Made by a program: the position numbers and the translations under genes. A stretch of 64,000 nt of DNA from Pelagibius sp037652055. GTDB lineage: Bacteria > Pseudomonadota > Alphaproteobacteria > Kiloniellales > Kiloniellaceae. This document shows, in pieces, positions 44,073 through 53,678 of the stretch (the first letter of the stretch is position 1; each line of letters begins with the position of its first letter). Below the pieces are notes generated by a model. It worked only from the letters and a program-made list of their open reading frames with translations, had not been told where the DNA came from and ran no database searches. Location of the stretch: positions 62,001 through 126,000 of the forward strand of contig NZ_JBBKAH010000004.1 of the NCBI RefSeq assembly GCF_037652055.1, given 5' to 3'.

Positions 44073-44152
44073 TGGGCCGCCTCTTGAACATGAGTCTTCC
44101 CGCAACAGTCAGCCTACGCAAGATCCGCTGACACGATCAAAGGAGTGAAAAG

Positions 44153-44965
44153 ATGTGTGACGACCATCCATCGCCGGACAGACGCCGGTTTCTGACAGGT
44201 GCCGTGGCGATTGCTGCGGCGGCCCCGGTCGCGGCCATGGCTGCTGGAGGCGCCCAAGCCGCGATGAGCGACTACGCGGATCCGGAGAAGCCGGCGCTGC
44301 CCGATCCGGGCATGGAACTCGATCTGCCGAGAACCGCCCTGGTGGTCATTGATCCGCAGATCGATTTTCTCAGCCCGCAGGGCGCGGCCTGGCCGGTGCT
44401 GGGCGAGAGCGTTACCGAGCAGAACACGGTCGGTAACTTGGGACGCCTGTTCAAGGCGTCCAAGGAGGCGGGGATCACCGTCGCGATCTCGCCTCACTAC
44501 TACTATCCCTACGACCACACCTGGAAGTTCGGCGGTCCGGCCGAGATCTTCCAGCACGACATCGGCGTTTTCGATCGGCCCGGTCCGCTCACTCTCGATG
44601 GCTTCCGCGGGTCTGGGGCGGATTTCATGCCGGAACTGAAGCCCTACATCGAAGACGGCAAAACCATCATCTGTTCGCCGCACAAGCTCTACAGCCCGCG
44701 CGTGAATGACATCGGTCTGCAGCTGAGAAAGCAGCGGGTGGATCAGATCATCCTGGCCGGCATGATCGCAAACCTCTGCGTCGAGTCTCACCTGCGCGAC
44801 TTTCTGGAGCAGGGGTTCGAAGTGGCGGTGGTCCGTGACGCCGTCGCCGGGCCTAAGCTTCCCGAGGGTGACGGGTATCTCGCCGCAGTGACCAACTATC
44901 GTTACATCGCCAACGCGCTGTGGACGACCGAGGAGGCCGTGCGGCGGCTCCAGGCAAAGGGCTGA
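44153..44965 (+). CDS. Tat-exported isochorismatase-like cysteine hydrolase
   Basis: This 270-residue protein has a twin-arginine signal (DRRRFLTG at about 9-16, then a hydrophobic stretch ending near AQA) and an isochorismatase-type fold. The expected triad is D67 (VVIDPQIDF), K178 (CSPHK) and C209 (ANLCVESHLRD). Members hydrolyse amides or isochorismate, and the substrate here is unknown. A homologue without a signal is at 51713-52492. It is cotranscribed with the next two genes. Confidence 0.85.
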   Translation: MCDDHPSPDRRRFLTGAVAIAAAAPVAAMAAGGAQAAMSDYADPEKPALPDPGMELDLPRTALVVIDPQIDFLSPQGAAWPVLGESVTEQNTVGNLGRLFKASKEAGITVAISPHYYYPYDHTWKFGGPAEIFQHDIGVFDRPGPLTLDGFRGSGADFMPELKPYIEDGKTIICSPHKLYSPRVNDIGLQLRKQRVDQIILAGMIANLCVESHLRDFLEQGFEVAVVRDAVAGPKLPEGDGYLAAVTNYRYIANALWTTEEAVRRLQAKG

Positions 44966-45031
44966 GCGATCTCTCGTTTCAGACGGCCGCCGGCCTAATC
45001 GTCCCACACCAGAACACAGAGGATACGAAAG

Positions 45032-46012
45032 ATGCACACCACCAATCACCCGACCATGCTGGAGGCAAGCCGACGCGCCCTGCTGGTCGCCGCCTCCGGG
45101 GCGGCCGCCGCCCTGCCGCTGGCCGCGGCCGTACCGCTTGCCGCATCCGCGGCGACCGGCGCGGCGGCCTCCCTGAAGGCCGAGGGCAGCGGCTTTGTCA
45201 CGACCAAAGACGGCGTTGAGATCTTCTACAAAGACTGGGGTTCCGGCCAACCCATCGTGTTCCACCACGGCTGGCCGCTCAGCGCCGATGACTGGGACGC
45301 GCAGATGCTCTATTTCCTGGAAAAGGGCTACCGGGTCATCGCCCTTGACCGCCGCGGCCATGGCCGCTCGACCCAGACCGCCGCCGGCAACGATATGGAC
45401 CACTATGCCGCCGACGTGGCGGCGCTGACCGAACACCTGGACCTGCGCGACGCCGTTCACATCGGCCACTCCACCGGGGGCGGCGAGGCGACACGTTACG
45501 TGGCCCGCCACGGCAAGGGCCGCGTTGCGAAGCTGGTCATCATCGGTGCCGTGCCGCCGATCATGGTGAAGACTGCCGCCAATCCGGGCGGCCTGCCGAT
45601 CGAGGTCTTCGACGGCTTCCGCAAAGCGCTCGCAGCCAACCGCGCGCAGTTCTACCTCGATATCCCCAGCGGGCCGTTCTACGGCTTCAACCGGGAAGGC
45701 GCCGAGGTCTCGGAAGGCGTCATCCGCAACTGGTGGCGTCAGGGCATGATGGGCGGCGCCAAGGCGCACTACGACAGCATCAAGGCGTTCTCGGAGACCG
45801 ATTTTACCGAGGATCTCAAGTCCATCGAGGTGCCGACGCTGGTCATCCACGGCGACGACGACCAGATCGTTCCGATAGCCGACTCAGCGCTGTTGTCCGT
45901 GAAGCTCCTGAGGAATGGCACCCTGAAGATCTTCGAGGGTTATCCGCATGGCATGTGTACCACTCATGCGGAGACCGTCAATCCGAGTCTCCTTGCATTC
46001 ATCCAAAAGTAG
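45032..46012 (+). CDS. Exported haloperoxidase-like alpha/beta hydrolase
   Basis: This 326-residue protein has a Tat-like signal (SRRALLVAA near residue 13, then an Ala-rich stretch). Its domain resembles cofactor-free chloroperoxidases and perhydrolases. The triad is S147 (GHSTGG), D277 (HGDDDQIVP) and H306 (YPHG). Such enzymes act as esterases or perhydrolases, and halogenation may be incidental. It aligns without gaps along its mature length with the product of 56616-57596, also 326 residues. Confidence 0.85.
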   Translation: MHTTNHPTMLEASRRALLVAASGAAAALPLAAAVPLAASAATGAAASLKAEGSGFVTTKDGVEIFYKDWGSGQPIVFHHGWPLSADDWDAQMLYFLEKGYRVIALDRRGHGRSTQTAAGNDMDHYAADVAALTEHLDLRDAVHIGHSTGGGEATRYVARHGKGRVAKLVIIGAVPPIMVKTAANPGGLPIEVFDGFRKALAANRAQFYLDIPSGPFYGFNREGAEVSEGVIRNWWRQGMMGGAKAHYDSIKAFSETDFTEDLKSIEVPTLVIHGDDDQIVPIADSALLSVKLLRNGTLKIFEGYPHGMCTTHAETVNPSLLAFIQK

Positions 46013-46049
46013 CCGCGGTTGACCTTTCGACGATGAGAGAGGACGCAAA

Positions 46050-46889
46050 TTGAACCAGACAGTTTTGATTACAGGATGTTCTTCGGGCATCGGAAGGGCG
46101 GCGGCGATGTACTTCGCCACCGAAGGATGGAATGTCGTCGCGACCATGCGCGACCCGTCGGCAGCATCAGAGCTTGGTGACCTACCATCGGTGCTGATCG
46201 CGCGCCTCGACGTCCAGGATAACGGCAGCATCCAGGCAGCGGTCGAGGCGGGCATCGCGCGCTTCGGCAGCCTGGATGCCGTAGTGAACAACGCGGGCTA
46301 TGGCCAGTTCGGACTGTTTGAAGCCATCAGCGACAGCCAGGCGAAGGCGCAATTCGACGTCAATGTCTTTGGCGTGATGAACGTCCTGCGGGCGGTCCTG
46401 CCACACTTCCGCCGGCAGCGCAGCGGCGTCGTCACCAATGTGAGTTCCGGTGCCGGCCTATTCACTCTGCCGATGATTTCCCTCTACTGCGCCAGCAAGT
46501 TCGCTCTGGAGGGTTTCACCGAGGCTCTTTCCTACGAGCTGTTGTCCCAGAACATCCGGACAAAGCTGGTCATTCCGCATGGCGGAGTCACGGAGACAGC
46601 CTTTTCCGAGCGCCAGGCGGCGGCAGCCGCGAGAGGCGCGGCATTCGAGGACTATGGTGACTTCGTATCTGAGGTCGAGCAGGCCTTCGCGAAGATGACG
46701 GCGGCCCGGACGATCAGCGCGGAGGAGGTGGCGGGGGTTATTTTCGATGCCACCACCGATGGCACCGAGCGGCTGCGTTACCTCATCGGCGACGATGCGC
46801 GGGGCTTCGTGAGAGCCAGACGGACCTTGAGCGACGACGATTATGTTGCCTTCATGCGCAGCCATTTCGCTAAACAGGAACGTTCGTAA
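46050..46889 (+). CDS. SDR-family oxidoreductase
   Basis: This short-chain dehydrogenase has 279 residues with TGCSSGIG, NNAG, a catalytic-Ser segment (NVSSGAG) and YCASK. The start is a TTG at 46050, seven bases after GAGAGGA. Substrate is unknown. It ends the operon of the second regulator module (43305-46889). Confidence 0.85.
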   Translation: MNQTVLITGCSSGIGRAAAMYFATEGWNVVATMRDPSAASELGDLPSVLIARLDVQDNGSIQAAVEAGIARFGSLDAVVNNAGYGQFGLFEAISDSQAKAQFDVNVFGVMNVLRAVLPHFRRQRSGVVTNVSSGAGLFTLPMISLYCASKFALEGFTEALSYELLSQNIRTKLVIPHGGVTETAFSERQAAAAARGAAFEDYGDFVSEVEQAFAKMTAARTISAEEVAGVIFDATTDGTERLRYLIGDDARGFVRARRTLSDDDYVAFMRSHFAKQERS

Positions 46890-47216
46890 TGCAGACCTTC
46901 TCCCGGGCTTCTGAAGCGAGGTAAGGCCGGCGAGAGCCCCATGAGGCAGGCTAGCAGATCAAGACAGCGGTGCCGCTTCCTGCCGCAAAACGGGCGACAA
47001 GTGGAACTTGCGTTCCCTTGCGGGAAAGTGGCTCGGAGCAGGGCCTTGCAGCCTGCCGGGTAACCAGTTTCCGGCGAGCCTTATCTCGCTGCAGTGCTGG
47101 CGTCCCTATCCCGACATAGGTGTTCTATTTTCCCTCGTCCCGGCTGCCCAAGTTGGCCAGGGAGGGAAGGCGCGTGATCGTCCGCCCTGCCGCAGCAAGC
47201 TTGTCGAAGGTGCCCC
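46890..47216. other. Intergenic, no gene seen
   Basis: These 327 bases contain no credible coding frame. They probably hold the end of the SDR transcript and the promoter of the efflux genes. A short TTCCC-TTGC-GGGAA stem occurs near 47014, but it is too small to call. Confidence 0.4.
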
Positions 47217-48515
47217 ATGGATGCCAGCGCAAAGATGACGGAACAGGAGAACCCGGGCTGTTCGGGTGACTTGGGGGAAGGCAACATCGCCCGCCTGCAG
47301 CCGCCGCCGGTTCCCTTGGGCACCGGGTCGAGACCTCAGCCTCAAGGCCGCGAAGGATCGCCTTCCGAGACCGAGGCACCGAGTCATGTGCCCAATGCGG
47401 CCGAGCCTGCTATCGAACGGCGCCCGGCGGGCCGCCTGGTACGCCGGATTGTTGTCGCCGTTCTCGCATTTATCGTCCTTGGCGCCGCCGGCCACGTCGG
47501 CCGGCAGTACTGGACGGTCGGCCGATTCCAGGTGTCGACCGACGATGCCTACGTGAAGGCCGACAGCACGACGATCGCGCCGAAGATTTCCGGCTACATC
47601 AGTAGCGTGCTGGTGACCGACAACGAGCCGGTGACGGCGGGGCAGGTGCTGGCCCGCATCGATGATCGCGACTATAGAACCGCGCTCGATCTCGCCAGGT
47701 CGAATGTCGCCCAGGCGCAAGCCGCCATCGCTAATAAGCAGGCGGCTCTCGAGGCGCAGCAGGCGGAAATCGAGGCGGCGAAGGCGACCGTTGCGGCGGA
47801 TGAGGCCACCCAGGCCTTCGCCGCGCAGCAGAGCGAGCGCTACGCGGCACTGGCGGATAAGCAGTTCGGCAGTGTCCAGCGAGCGCAGCAGACTGCTGCG
47901 GATCTTGCCTCATCTCATGCCGCTCTCGCCAGGGACAAGGCGGTGCTGGCCAGTGCTATAAAGCAGTTGGAGGTCTTGCGGGCTGAGCTGGCGGAGGCGC
48001 AGGCTGCTCGCGCGGCGGCTCAGGCGGCACAGGATCAGGCAGACCTCAACCTCTCGTACACCGCCATCGTTGCACCGGGCGATGGTGTGATCGGTAACCG
48101 CACCCTGCGCGTCGGCCAGTATGTTGTGCCCGGCACGCAGCTGATGGCGCTGGTGCCGGTACAGAAGGCCTACATCGTGGCGAACTACAAGGAGACCCAG
48201 TTGACCGACGTGCGGCCTGGTCAGCCGGTGGCGATCGCTGTCGACATGTTCCCCGGCCAGGTCTTCCACGGCCGGGTGGACAGCATCGCACCCGCCAGCG
48301 GACAGGAGTTCGCTCTGCTGCCTCCTGACAATGCCACCGGCAACTTCACCAAGATCGTGCAGCGCATTCCCGTGAAGATCTTGCTGGTGGAGGATGAAGG
48401 AACTGGCCTGGCGCTGCGCCCGGGTATGTCGGTCACGCCGACCATCGACACCCTTGCGGAAGCCGCGGGGCCGGCGCAGGCATCGCTGCCGGCCTTGACC
48501 CGCCCCGGGGAGTAG
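47217..48515 (+). CDS. EmrA/HlyD-family efflux adaptor
   Basis: This 432-residue membrane fusion protein has one N-terminal membrane helix (about 78-98) and a biotinyl-lipoyl half domain starting with VSTDDAYVKADSTTIAPKISG. A long coiled-coil hairpin (about 165-275) and a beta-barrel domain follow. It is the periplasmic adaptor for the MFS pump encoded five bases downstream. The roughly 75-residue cytoplasmic N-terminus is rather long. EmrAB-type pumps expel lipophilic acids, uncouplers or antibiotics. Confidence 0.88.
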   Translation: MDASAKMTEQENPGCSGDLGEGNIARLQPPPVPLGTGSRPQPQGREGSPSETEAPSHVPNAAEPAIERRPAGRLVRRIVVAVLAFIVLGAAGHVGRQYWTVGRFQVSTDDAYVKADSTTIAPKISGYISSVLVTDNEPVTAGQVLARIDDRDYRTALDLARSNVAQAQAAIANKQAALEAQQAEIEAAKATVAADEATQAFAAQQSERYAALADKQFGSVQRAQQTAADLASSHAALARDKAVLASAIKQLEVLRAELAEAQAARAAAQAAQDQADLNLSYTAIVAPGDGVIGNRTLRVGQYVVPGTQLMALVPVQKAYIVANYKETQLTDVRPGQPVAIAVDMFPGQVFHGRVDSIAPASGQEFALLPPDNATGNFTKIVQRIPVKILLVEDEGTGLALRPGMSVTPTIDTLAEAAGPAQASLPALTRPGE

Positions 48516-48520
48516 TAGCC

Positions 48521-50125
48521 TTGGGCAATGACGGACGAGCGCCGGCGGCGGGCCAGCATGTCTCCAGGGCCGACAATGACAGGGCCGACCTGGCCGCCTG
48601 GATCTCCGTTCTGGCGGGCATGATCGGCGCCTTCATCGCCATTTTGAACATCCAGATCACCAACGCCTCACTACTGGACATCGAAGGCGGGATCGGTACC
48701 GGCGTCGACAACGGCGCCTGGATATCCACGTCCTACCTGATCGGCGAGATCGTCGTCATTCCCCTGACCAACTACCTGAGCCAGGTCTTCTCGTTCCGCC
48801 GCTACCTGCTCTTCAACGTGGCGCTGTTTCCTGTCTTCTCCATCGGCTGCGCCTTTACGCATGATCTCAGCAGCATGATTGCCATGCGCGGCCTGCAGGG
48901 CTTCGCAGGTGGCGTCCTGATCCCAATGGCGTTGACGATGACCCTGACCAGGTTGCCAAAGCCCCAGCAGCCGTTCGGCCTGGCCCTGTTTGCTCTGTCC
49001 GCTACGCTGGCGCCCGCGATCGGCCCGACCATCGGCGGGTACCTGACGGAGTCATACGGCTGGCAGGTGATCTTCTTTGTGAATGCACCGCCGAGCATCA
49101 TCATGTTCGTCGCGCTCGCGATGACGCTGGAGCGTACCCCGCCGCGGCTGGCACTCCTCAAAGACGGCGACTGGGCCGGCATTGCGACCATGGCGGTTGG
49201 ACTTGCCGCACTACAGACCGTTCTGGAAGAGGGTAACAAGGACGACTGGTTCGCATCTCCGCTGATCCTCCGCCTCGCGATCATTGCCACGATCGCGCTC
49301 AGCGCGTTCATCGTCATAGAACTGACAGTCGATAAGCCCTTAGTGAATCTGCAGCTGTTCAGGCAACGGAATTTCGCGACGGGCGTTTTGGCCAATGTAT
49401 TCGTCGGTTTTGCCCTTTACGGCAGTGTTTACGTCTTGCCGCAGTACCTGGGCCAGGTGCAGCGCTATAACGCGGAGCAGATCGGCGAGGTCCTGGCCTG
49501 GACCGGCTTGCCGCAGCTGATTTTGATCCCCCTGGTTCCTCTGCTGATGAAGCGCTTCGGACCAAAGCAAGTCGGTATCGTCGGGACGTGCATTTTCGCG
49601 GGCAGTTGCTTCATGAATATGACATTGAGCCCGGACACGGCGGCGGATCAGCTGCTCTTTCCGAACATCGTCCGGGCCGTCGGGCAGGCGATGGTACTGA
49701 CACCGATCACGGCCATCACGATGGCAGGGATTGCGTCCAACGATACCGGAACTGCGTCTGGGCTTTCGAACATGCTGCGCAACCTGGGTGGCGCCGTCGG
49801 GACAGCCCTGCTGGCGACTATCCTGACAAAGCGCGAACAGTATCACTCCAACATCATCGGACAGTCGATCACCCTTTTCCGAGACGAAGTCCGCGATCGA
49901 CTTTCTGCCTTAACGGCGCACTTCCTATCGCTGGGTGAGACCGATCTCGTGGCGGCACACCACAAAGCGGTGATCGAGCTGGGCCGGATCGTCAGGAGGC
50001 AGGCCCTGCTCATGGGGTTCGGCGACACCTTCGCTGTGATCGGTGTGGTTCTGATCCTCGCTGCCGTCTGTCTGCTGTTTGTTCGAGACACCCGAGGCGC
50101 GGGTAAACCTACCAGCGGGCATTGA
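48521..50125 (+). CDS. DHA2-family MFS drug exporter, EmrB-like
   Basis: This 534-residue proton-driven pump has 14 predicted membrane helices, consistent with the DHA2 family. It has LNIQITNASL in helix 1, an MAMRGLQGFAGGVLIP-type motif B/C region and APAIGPTIGGYL (antiporter motif C). The start is a TTG at 48521, with GGGGAG upstream and only five bases after the adaptor gene. Together with that adaptor it should form a tripartite exporter with a TolC-like protein encoded elsewhere. Confidence 0.9.
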   Translation: MGNDGRAPAAGQHVSRADNDRADLAAWISVLAGMIGAFIAILNIQITNASLLDIEGGIGTGVDNGAWISTSYLIGEIVVIPLTNYLSQVFSFRRYLLFNVALFPVFSIGCAFTHDLSSMIAMRGLQGFAGGVLIPMALTMTLTRLPKPQQPFGLALFALSATLAPAIGPTIGGYLTESYGWQVIFFVNAPPSIIMFVALAMTLERTPPRLALLKDGDWAGIATMAVGLAALQTVLEEGNKDDWFASPLILRLAIIATIALSAFIVIELTVDKPLVNLQLFRQRNFATGVLANVFVGFALYGSVYVLPQYLGQVQRYNAEQIGEVLAWTGLPQLILIPLVPLLMKRFGPKQVGIVGTCIFAGSCFMNMTLSPDTAADQLLFPNIVRAVGQAMVLTPITAITMAGIASNDTGTASGLSNMLRNLGGAVGTALLATILTKREQYHSNIIGQSITLFRDEVRDRLSALTAHFLSLGETDLVAAHHKAVIELGRIVRRQALLMGFGDTFAVIGVVLILAAVCLLFVRDTRGAGKPTSGH

Positions 50126-50211
50126 CGCCAGCGACACAGAAATCGACGTGCATGATAACTGCTCTTGGGGTGGTTGAGCACCGGCCCAAGGCATGAAACG
50201 AGGATAGAAAC

Positions 50212-50550
50212 ATGGAAGCATTCGAAGAAGATCCGCAATCGGGCCTTAACGACGTATGGAACCGGGTTTACCCCTATCGCCGCTGGCTGATGGCCTACTG
50301 TGGGACCTGCGGTTTTCTGATTGCCGTGGCCTTGCTGGCGCTGTGGGCCGGTAACGGCTTTCACGGGCTCGGCATCTCCGGCCACGGTGTGGTGGCGGTA
50401 ATGCTGGGCGTGGTCGTCAGCGTGGCGCTGGCGATCGGGCTGATGGCGCTGGTGTTTTTCAGCGACCGGAGTGGCTACGACGACACGCTCTATCATCTGC
50501 AGGACGAGGCGCAGAAGGACGCGCAGGAAAACACGGATGATCGCGCTTGA
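50212..50550 (+). CDS. Small two-helix membrane protein
   Basis: This 112-residue protein has two membrane helices (about 34-52 and 62-84) and short charged ends. I do not recognise a family. It follows the efflux pair by 86 bases and is followed by a strong bidirectional terminator, so it may be the last gene of that transcript or a separate unit. Confidence 0.6.
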   Translation: MEAFEEDPQSGLNDVWNRVYPYRRWLMAYCGTCGFLIAVALLALWAGNGFHGLGISGHGVVAVMLGVVVSVALAIGLMALVFFSDRSGYDDTLYHLQDEAQKDAQENTDDRA

Positions 50551-50577
50551 GCCGTTGCGACGCAGACAATGGCAAAC

Positions 50578-50607
50578 AAAGCGGCACCGCCTGGGCGGTG
50601 CCGCTTT
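50578..50607. terminator. Strong bidirectional terminator
   Basis: AAAGCGGCACCGCC and GGCGGTGCCGCTTT form a 13- to 14-bp stem with a tiny loop, flanked by A-rich and T-rich ends. It lies between convergent genes ending at 50550 (+) and 50630 (-), so it should serve both. Confidence 0.85.
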
Positions 50608-50629
50608 AGTCAATGAATGCAGGTAGCTT

Positions 50630-51661
50630 TTACTTTGGGCTTGCCGTCGTCGGACGGGGAAAGAGGCGGCCTCTCAGCAGGAGCCACAGGCTACCGAGCG
50701 CGATGGCGGCGACGAGGGCGGTCGCGGCGGCGAGCAGGATCGGTGCTAATGCAGCCAGAGGGCCTTCCGCACCGCGGGCGACCATGCGCAGCGGGGCGGC
50801 GGCAAGCGAGGTAGCGCCAAAGGTGAAGGCCCAGTAGGACGCGGCAAAAGGTTGCCGGAAGATCCAGGGAAGCAGACGCAGCAGAAAGAGTGACTGGAGC
50901 AGGCCGTAGCCTATAAGGGCATGAATGAAGATGTCGGGCGGTCCACTGGTGACGCTGACATAGCAGACGGCACCGACAACCGGCGGGGCCATCTGGATCC
51001 CCAGGGTGGGGCGCAGCGCCGGCAACAGGCTGGGGGCGGTGAAGAGCCTGTGGACCAGGATCGACTCGATGGCGAACCACGAGAACAGCCCGGCGCCGAA
51101 GGCCAGCTGGCCCCAGTCGGGGCGACCGAGCGCGGCAGCGGTGGTGCCCGTTACAAAGAAGCCGGCGACCGTCGGCAAATACAGCACGGCCGTCGTATCG
51201 CTGTCCTGGCGTCCGCCCTGCCACAGCAAGCCGGTGCGCCAGATGGCAAAGCCAGCGGTGAAGAGGCTGCCGGCGGCGAAGAGCGCCACCCCGACCGTCC
51301 GGTCGTACGGCAGCGCGCCGATGGCCACCAGCATGGTGGCCACGCCGATCAGACCGACAAAGCAGCACTGCACCGGATGGTGGAGTTCCGCGATGGCTAG
51401 CCGCGGTGTCAGCCACCACTTGAATGCGTAGAGGCAGAGCAGAATGGCCCAGACGGCTGCGGCCGCCGCCATGATCGCCTCGCCAACCGCAGCGGGCAGC
51501 TGATAGGCGTCATGGGCGGCGCGCCAGGCGTTGGCCAGACCGGCCAGTCCGAGAACCATTCCAAAGGCGGCGGCCGGAATGACCGGCAGCTTCGCTGCCA
51601 GCCCTGCCCGGGGGATGCCCGGACTTCCGTCCGCCGTGCTGATGCTCGATTCCGATAACAT
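50630..51661 (-). CDS. TehA/SLAC1-family anion channel or exporter
   Basis: This 343-residue membrane protein has about ten helices. It matches the TDT/SLAC1 family in the first helix (AAFGMVLGLAGLANAWR) and in the overall helix pattern. Members include TehA (tellurite resistance), dicarboxylate transporters and plant anion channels. The substrate is not evident. It is probably in one minus-strand unit after the isochorismatase-like and SDR genes. Confidence 0.85.
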   Translation of the reverse strand: MLSESSISTADGSPGIPRAGLAAKLPVIPAAAFGMVLGLAGLANAWRAAHDAYQLPAAVGEAIMAAAAAVWAILLCLYAFKWWLTPRLAIAELHHPVQCCFVGLIGVATMLVAIGALPYDRTVGVALFAAGSLFTAGFAIWRTGLLWQGGRQDSDTTAVLYLPTVAGFFVTGTTAAALGRPDWGQLAFGAGLFSWFAIESILVHRLFTAPSLLPALRPTLGIQMAPPVVGAVCYVSVTSGPPDIFIHALIGYGLLQSLFLLRLLPWIFRQPFAASYWAFTFGATSLAAAPLRMVARGAEGPLAALAPILLAAATALVAAIALGSLWLLLRGRLFPRPTTASPK

Positions 51662-51712
51662 AGGGCTCCTGCACTTCCTTGGGGTGGGCCGGAAGCGGGA
51701 TGATCCGCCGGG

Positions 51713-52492
51713 TCAGATGGCGGCGACCAGCCGTTTTTCCGGCTCCGCGGCGGCGAAGGCCGCATTGAGGCGCTCGATAGCCGTGTCTGTGGTCCAGAGC
51801 GCATTGGCCAGCCAGCGGAAGTTCGTCAGGGCGGCGAGATAGCCGTCGCCCTCCGGCACCTTGCTGGCAGCGGTGGCATCGCGCACCACCGCGACCTCGA
51901 AGCCGTGTTCGACGAAGTCCCTCAGGTGGGACTCGACGCAGAAATTGGCAGCCATGCCGGCCAGGATTACCTGGTCGACCCGGTGCTTGCGGAGCTGGAA
52001 CAGGGTATCGTTGGTCTGTGGGCCGGCAATCTTATGCGGCGAACAGACAATGGTCTTGCTGTCCTCGATAAACTGCTTGTACTCGGGCATCCAGTCCGCG
52101 CCGGACCCGGCAAAGCCTTCCAAGGAAAGTGGGCCGCGGCGATCGAACATATGGATTTTATGCATCAGGGCTTCGCCCGGTGCGGCGAAATCCCAGGTGT
52201 GATCGTGCGGGTAGTAGTAGTGAGGCGAGATGACCACGGGGATGCCGACTGCCTTGGCTGCGGCGAACAGCCGGCCAAGGTTTGAGACGGTGTCGTGTTC
52301 TGTCAGGCTCTCGCCGAAAGCGCCCCAGGCGGCGCCCTGGACGCTCATGAAGTCGATCTGGGGATCGGTGACGACGAGCGCAGCGCGGGTCAGATCCAAC
52401 GCGACGTCGGTTTTCGGCAGAACCCCATTGATGGGGTCGCTGTAGGGTGAGGCGGGGGAGGAGGGCCTCGCGGACCCGGATTTGTTGGTCAT
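51713..52492 (-). CDS. Isochorismatase-like cysteine hydrolase, cytoplasmic
   Basis: This 259-residue hydrolase is a close relative of the Tat-exported enzyme at 44153-44965. It keeps the triad D43, K154 (CSPHK) and C185 (ANFCVESHLRD), but it lacks the signal sequence. The ATG at 52492 has GGAAG close upstream; the frame open to 52618 adds no recognisable sequence. It lies 56 bases after the hydroxybutyrate dehydrogenase-like gene. Confidence 0.85.
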   Translation of the reverse strand: MTNKSGSARPSSPASPYSDPINGVLPKTDVALDLTRAALVVTDPQIDFMSVQGAAWGAFGESLTEHDTVSNLGRLFAAAKAVGIPVVISPHYYYPHDHTWDFAAPGEALMHKIHMFDRRGPLSLEGFAGSGADWMPEYKQFIEDSKTIVCSPHKIAGPQTNDTLFQLRKHRVDQVILAGMAANFCVESHLRDFVEHGFEVAVVRDATAASKVPEGDGYLAALTNFRWLANALWTTDTAIERLNAAFAAAEPEKRLVAAI

Positions 52493-52548
52493 GATACTTC
52501 CATGGAATGGGAGTGGAGGGAATGGCAGGAGCCGGCTCGCCGGACCGC

Positions 52549-53385
52549 TCAATGGGCCGTCCAGCCGCCGTCGATGGCGAGGGCGGCACCGGTAATCGAC
52601 TGGGCCGGCGGGGAACACAGATAGGCGACCAGCGCGCTGATTTCCTCGACGGTGACGAAGCGCTTGTTCGGCTGCGGTGCCAGGATCACGTCCTGGACGA
52701 CCTTCTCGCGGGAGATGCTGTGGGCTACTGCCTGCTCGCCAATCTGCTTTTCAACCAGTGGGGTCCAGACGTATCCCGGGCAGATGGCGTTACAGGTGAC
52801 TTCAAACTCGGCCGCCTCCAGGGCCGTCACCTTGGTCAGTCCGACGATGCCGTGCTTTGCCGCCACATAGGCGGACTTGAAGGGAGACCCCACCAGGCCG
52901 TGCGCGGAGGCAATGTTGACGATCCGGCCCCAACGCCGCTTCTTCATGCCGGCCAGGACGCCGCGGGTGGTGTGGAAAGCCGAGCTCAGGTCGATGGCCA
53001 GAATGGCGTCCCACTTTTCAGCAGGAAAGTCTTCCAGCGGCGCGACGTGCTGGATGCCCGCGTTGTTGACCAGAATATCGACCTTTCCGAAGTGAGCCTC
53101 GGCGGCTTCGATCATGCCGGCGATTTCTTCCGGCCGGGTCATGTCTGCGGCAGAGTAGAGGACGTCGACCTCGTGCTCGTCGGAGATCCCCGCGCGCAGC
53201 GTCTCGATCTCGCTGGCGTCGCCAAAACCGTTGAGCAGCAACCCCGCCCCGCCGGCGGCCAGTCCGCGGGCGATAGCGAGGCCGATGCCGCTCGTCGACC
53301 CTGTCACGATGGCGGCGCGGCCCGCCAAGGGCCGCGGGGTATGCTGGGCTGTCTTGTTTTCGGTCGGCGGCAAAGTATCGGGCAT
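52549..53385 (-). CDS. 3-hydroxybutyrate dehydrogenase-like SDR
   Basis: This 278-residue SDR has TGSTSGIGLAIA, NNAGIQH, the IVNIASAHG serine segment and YVAAKHG. The NNAGIQHVAPLEDFP and CPGYVWTPLVEKQI segments are typical of D-3-hydroxybutyrate dehydrogenases, which interconvert 3-hydroxybutyrate and acetoacetate in polyhydroxybutyrate turnover. The ATG at 53385 has AGGAGA upstream; the longer open frame is not supported. It has an N-terminal extension of about 20 residues. Confidence 0.82.
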   Translation of the reverse strand: MPDTLPPTENKTAQHTPRPLAGRAAIVTGSTSGIGLAIARGLAAGGAGLLLNGFGDASEIETLRAGISDEHEVDVLYSAADMTRPEEIAGMIEAAEAHFGKVDILVNNAGIQHVAPLEDFPAEKWDAILAIDLSSAFHTTRGVLAGMKKRRWGRIVNIASAHGLVGSPFKSAYVAAKHGIVGLTKVTALEAAEFEVTCNAICPGYVWTPLVEKQIGEQAVAHSISREKVVQDVILAPQPNKRFVTVEEISALVAYLCSPPAQSITGAALAIDGGWTAH

Positions 53386-53417
53386 GATCGGTCTCCTGGA
53401 TTGATCCTGGGAAAGGG

Positions 53418-53450
53418 AGGCAGCCCGGATGTGAGCAATCCGGGCTGCCT
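53418..53450 (-). terminator. Strong hairpin between molybdo-enzyme and SDR genes
   Basis: AGGCAGCCCGGAT and ATCCGGGCTGCCT form a 13-bp stem with a 7-base loop. It lies about 230 bases beyond the stop of the molybdenum oxidoreductase operon and just before the SDR gene. It is probably the terminator of the former, although the following sequence is only weakly T-rich. Confidence 0.6.
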
Positions 53451-53678
53451 CTAGGTCACTGCCTGTCAGGGAGGCGTCCGTCGAGCCTTGGGGGGAGGGC
53501 ATCGACGCCAGGCAGTGATCAGGCCGGCGACGGAGATTGAGTGTCGCGGGTTCGGGAGCTCTATCCTGCCGCGCCGTCTGAATGGCCAAAGCATGCCTGC
53601 GATGGGTGATCCGGTCTTTTGCGCTTCATCCGTGTTTGGACGATTTCACTCATCGCCGATCGCCTGGAGCAGAGCAGA

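Noticed and set aside
44114..45850. Minus-strand frame of 578 codons opposite isochorismatase and hydrolase genes
   Set aside because: Antisense shadow; both plus-strand genes carry intact catalytic triads and Tat-type signals.
47900..48515. HlyD-family gene as exporter for the giant adhesin
   Set aside because: It is the EmrA-type partner of the adjacent MFS pump; no ABC exporter gene is present.
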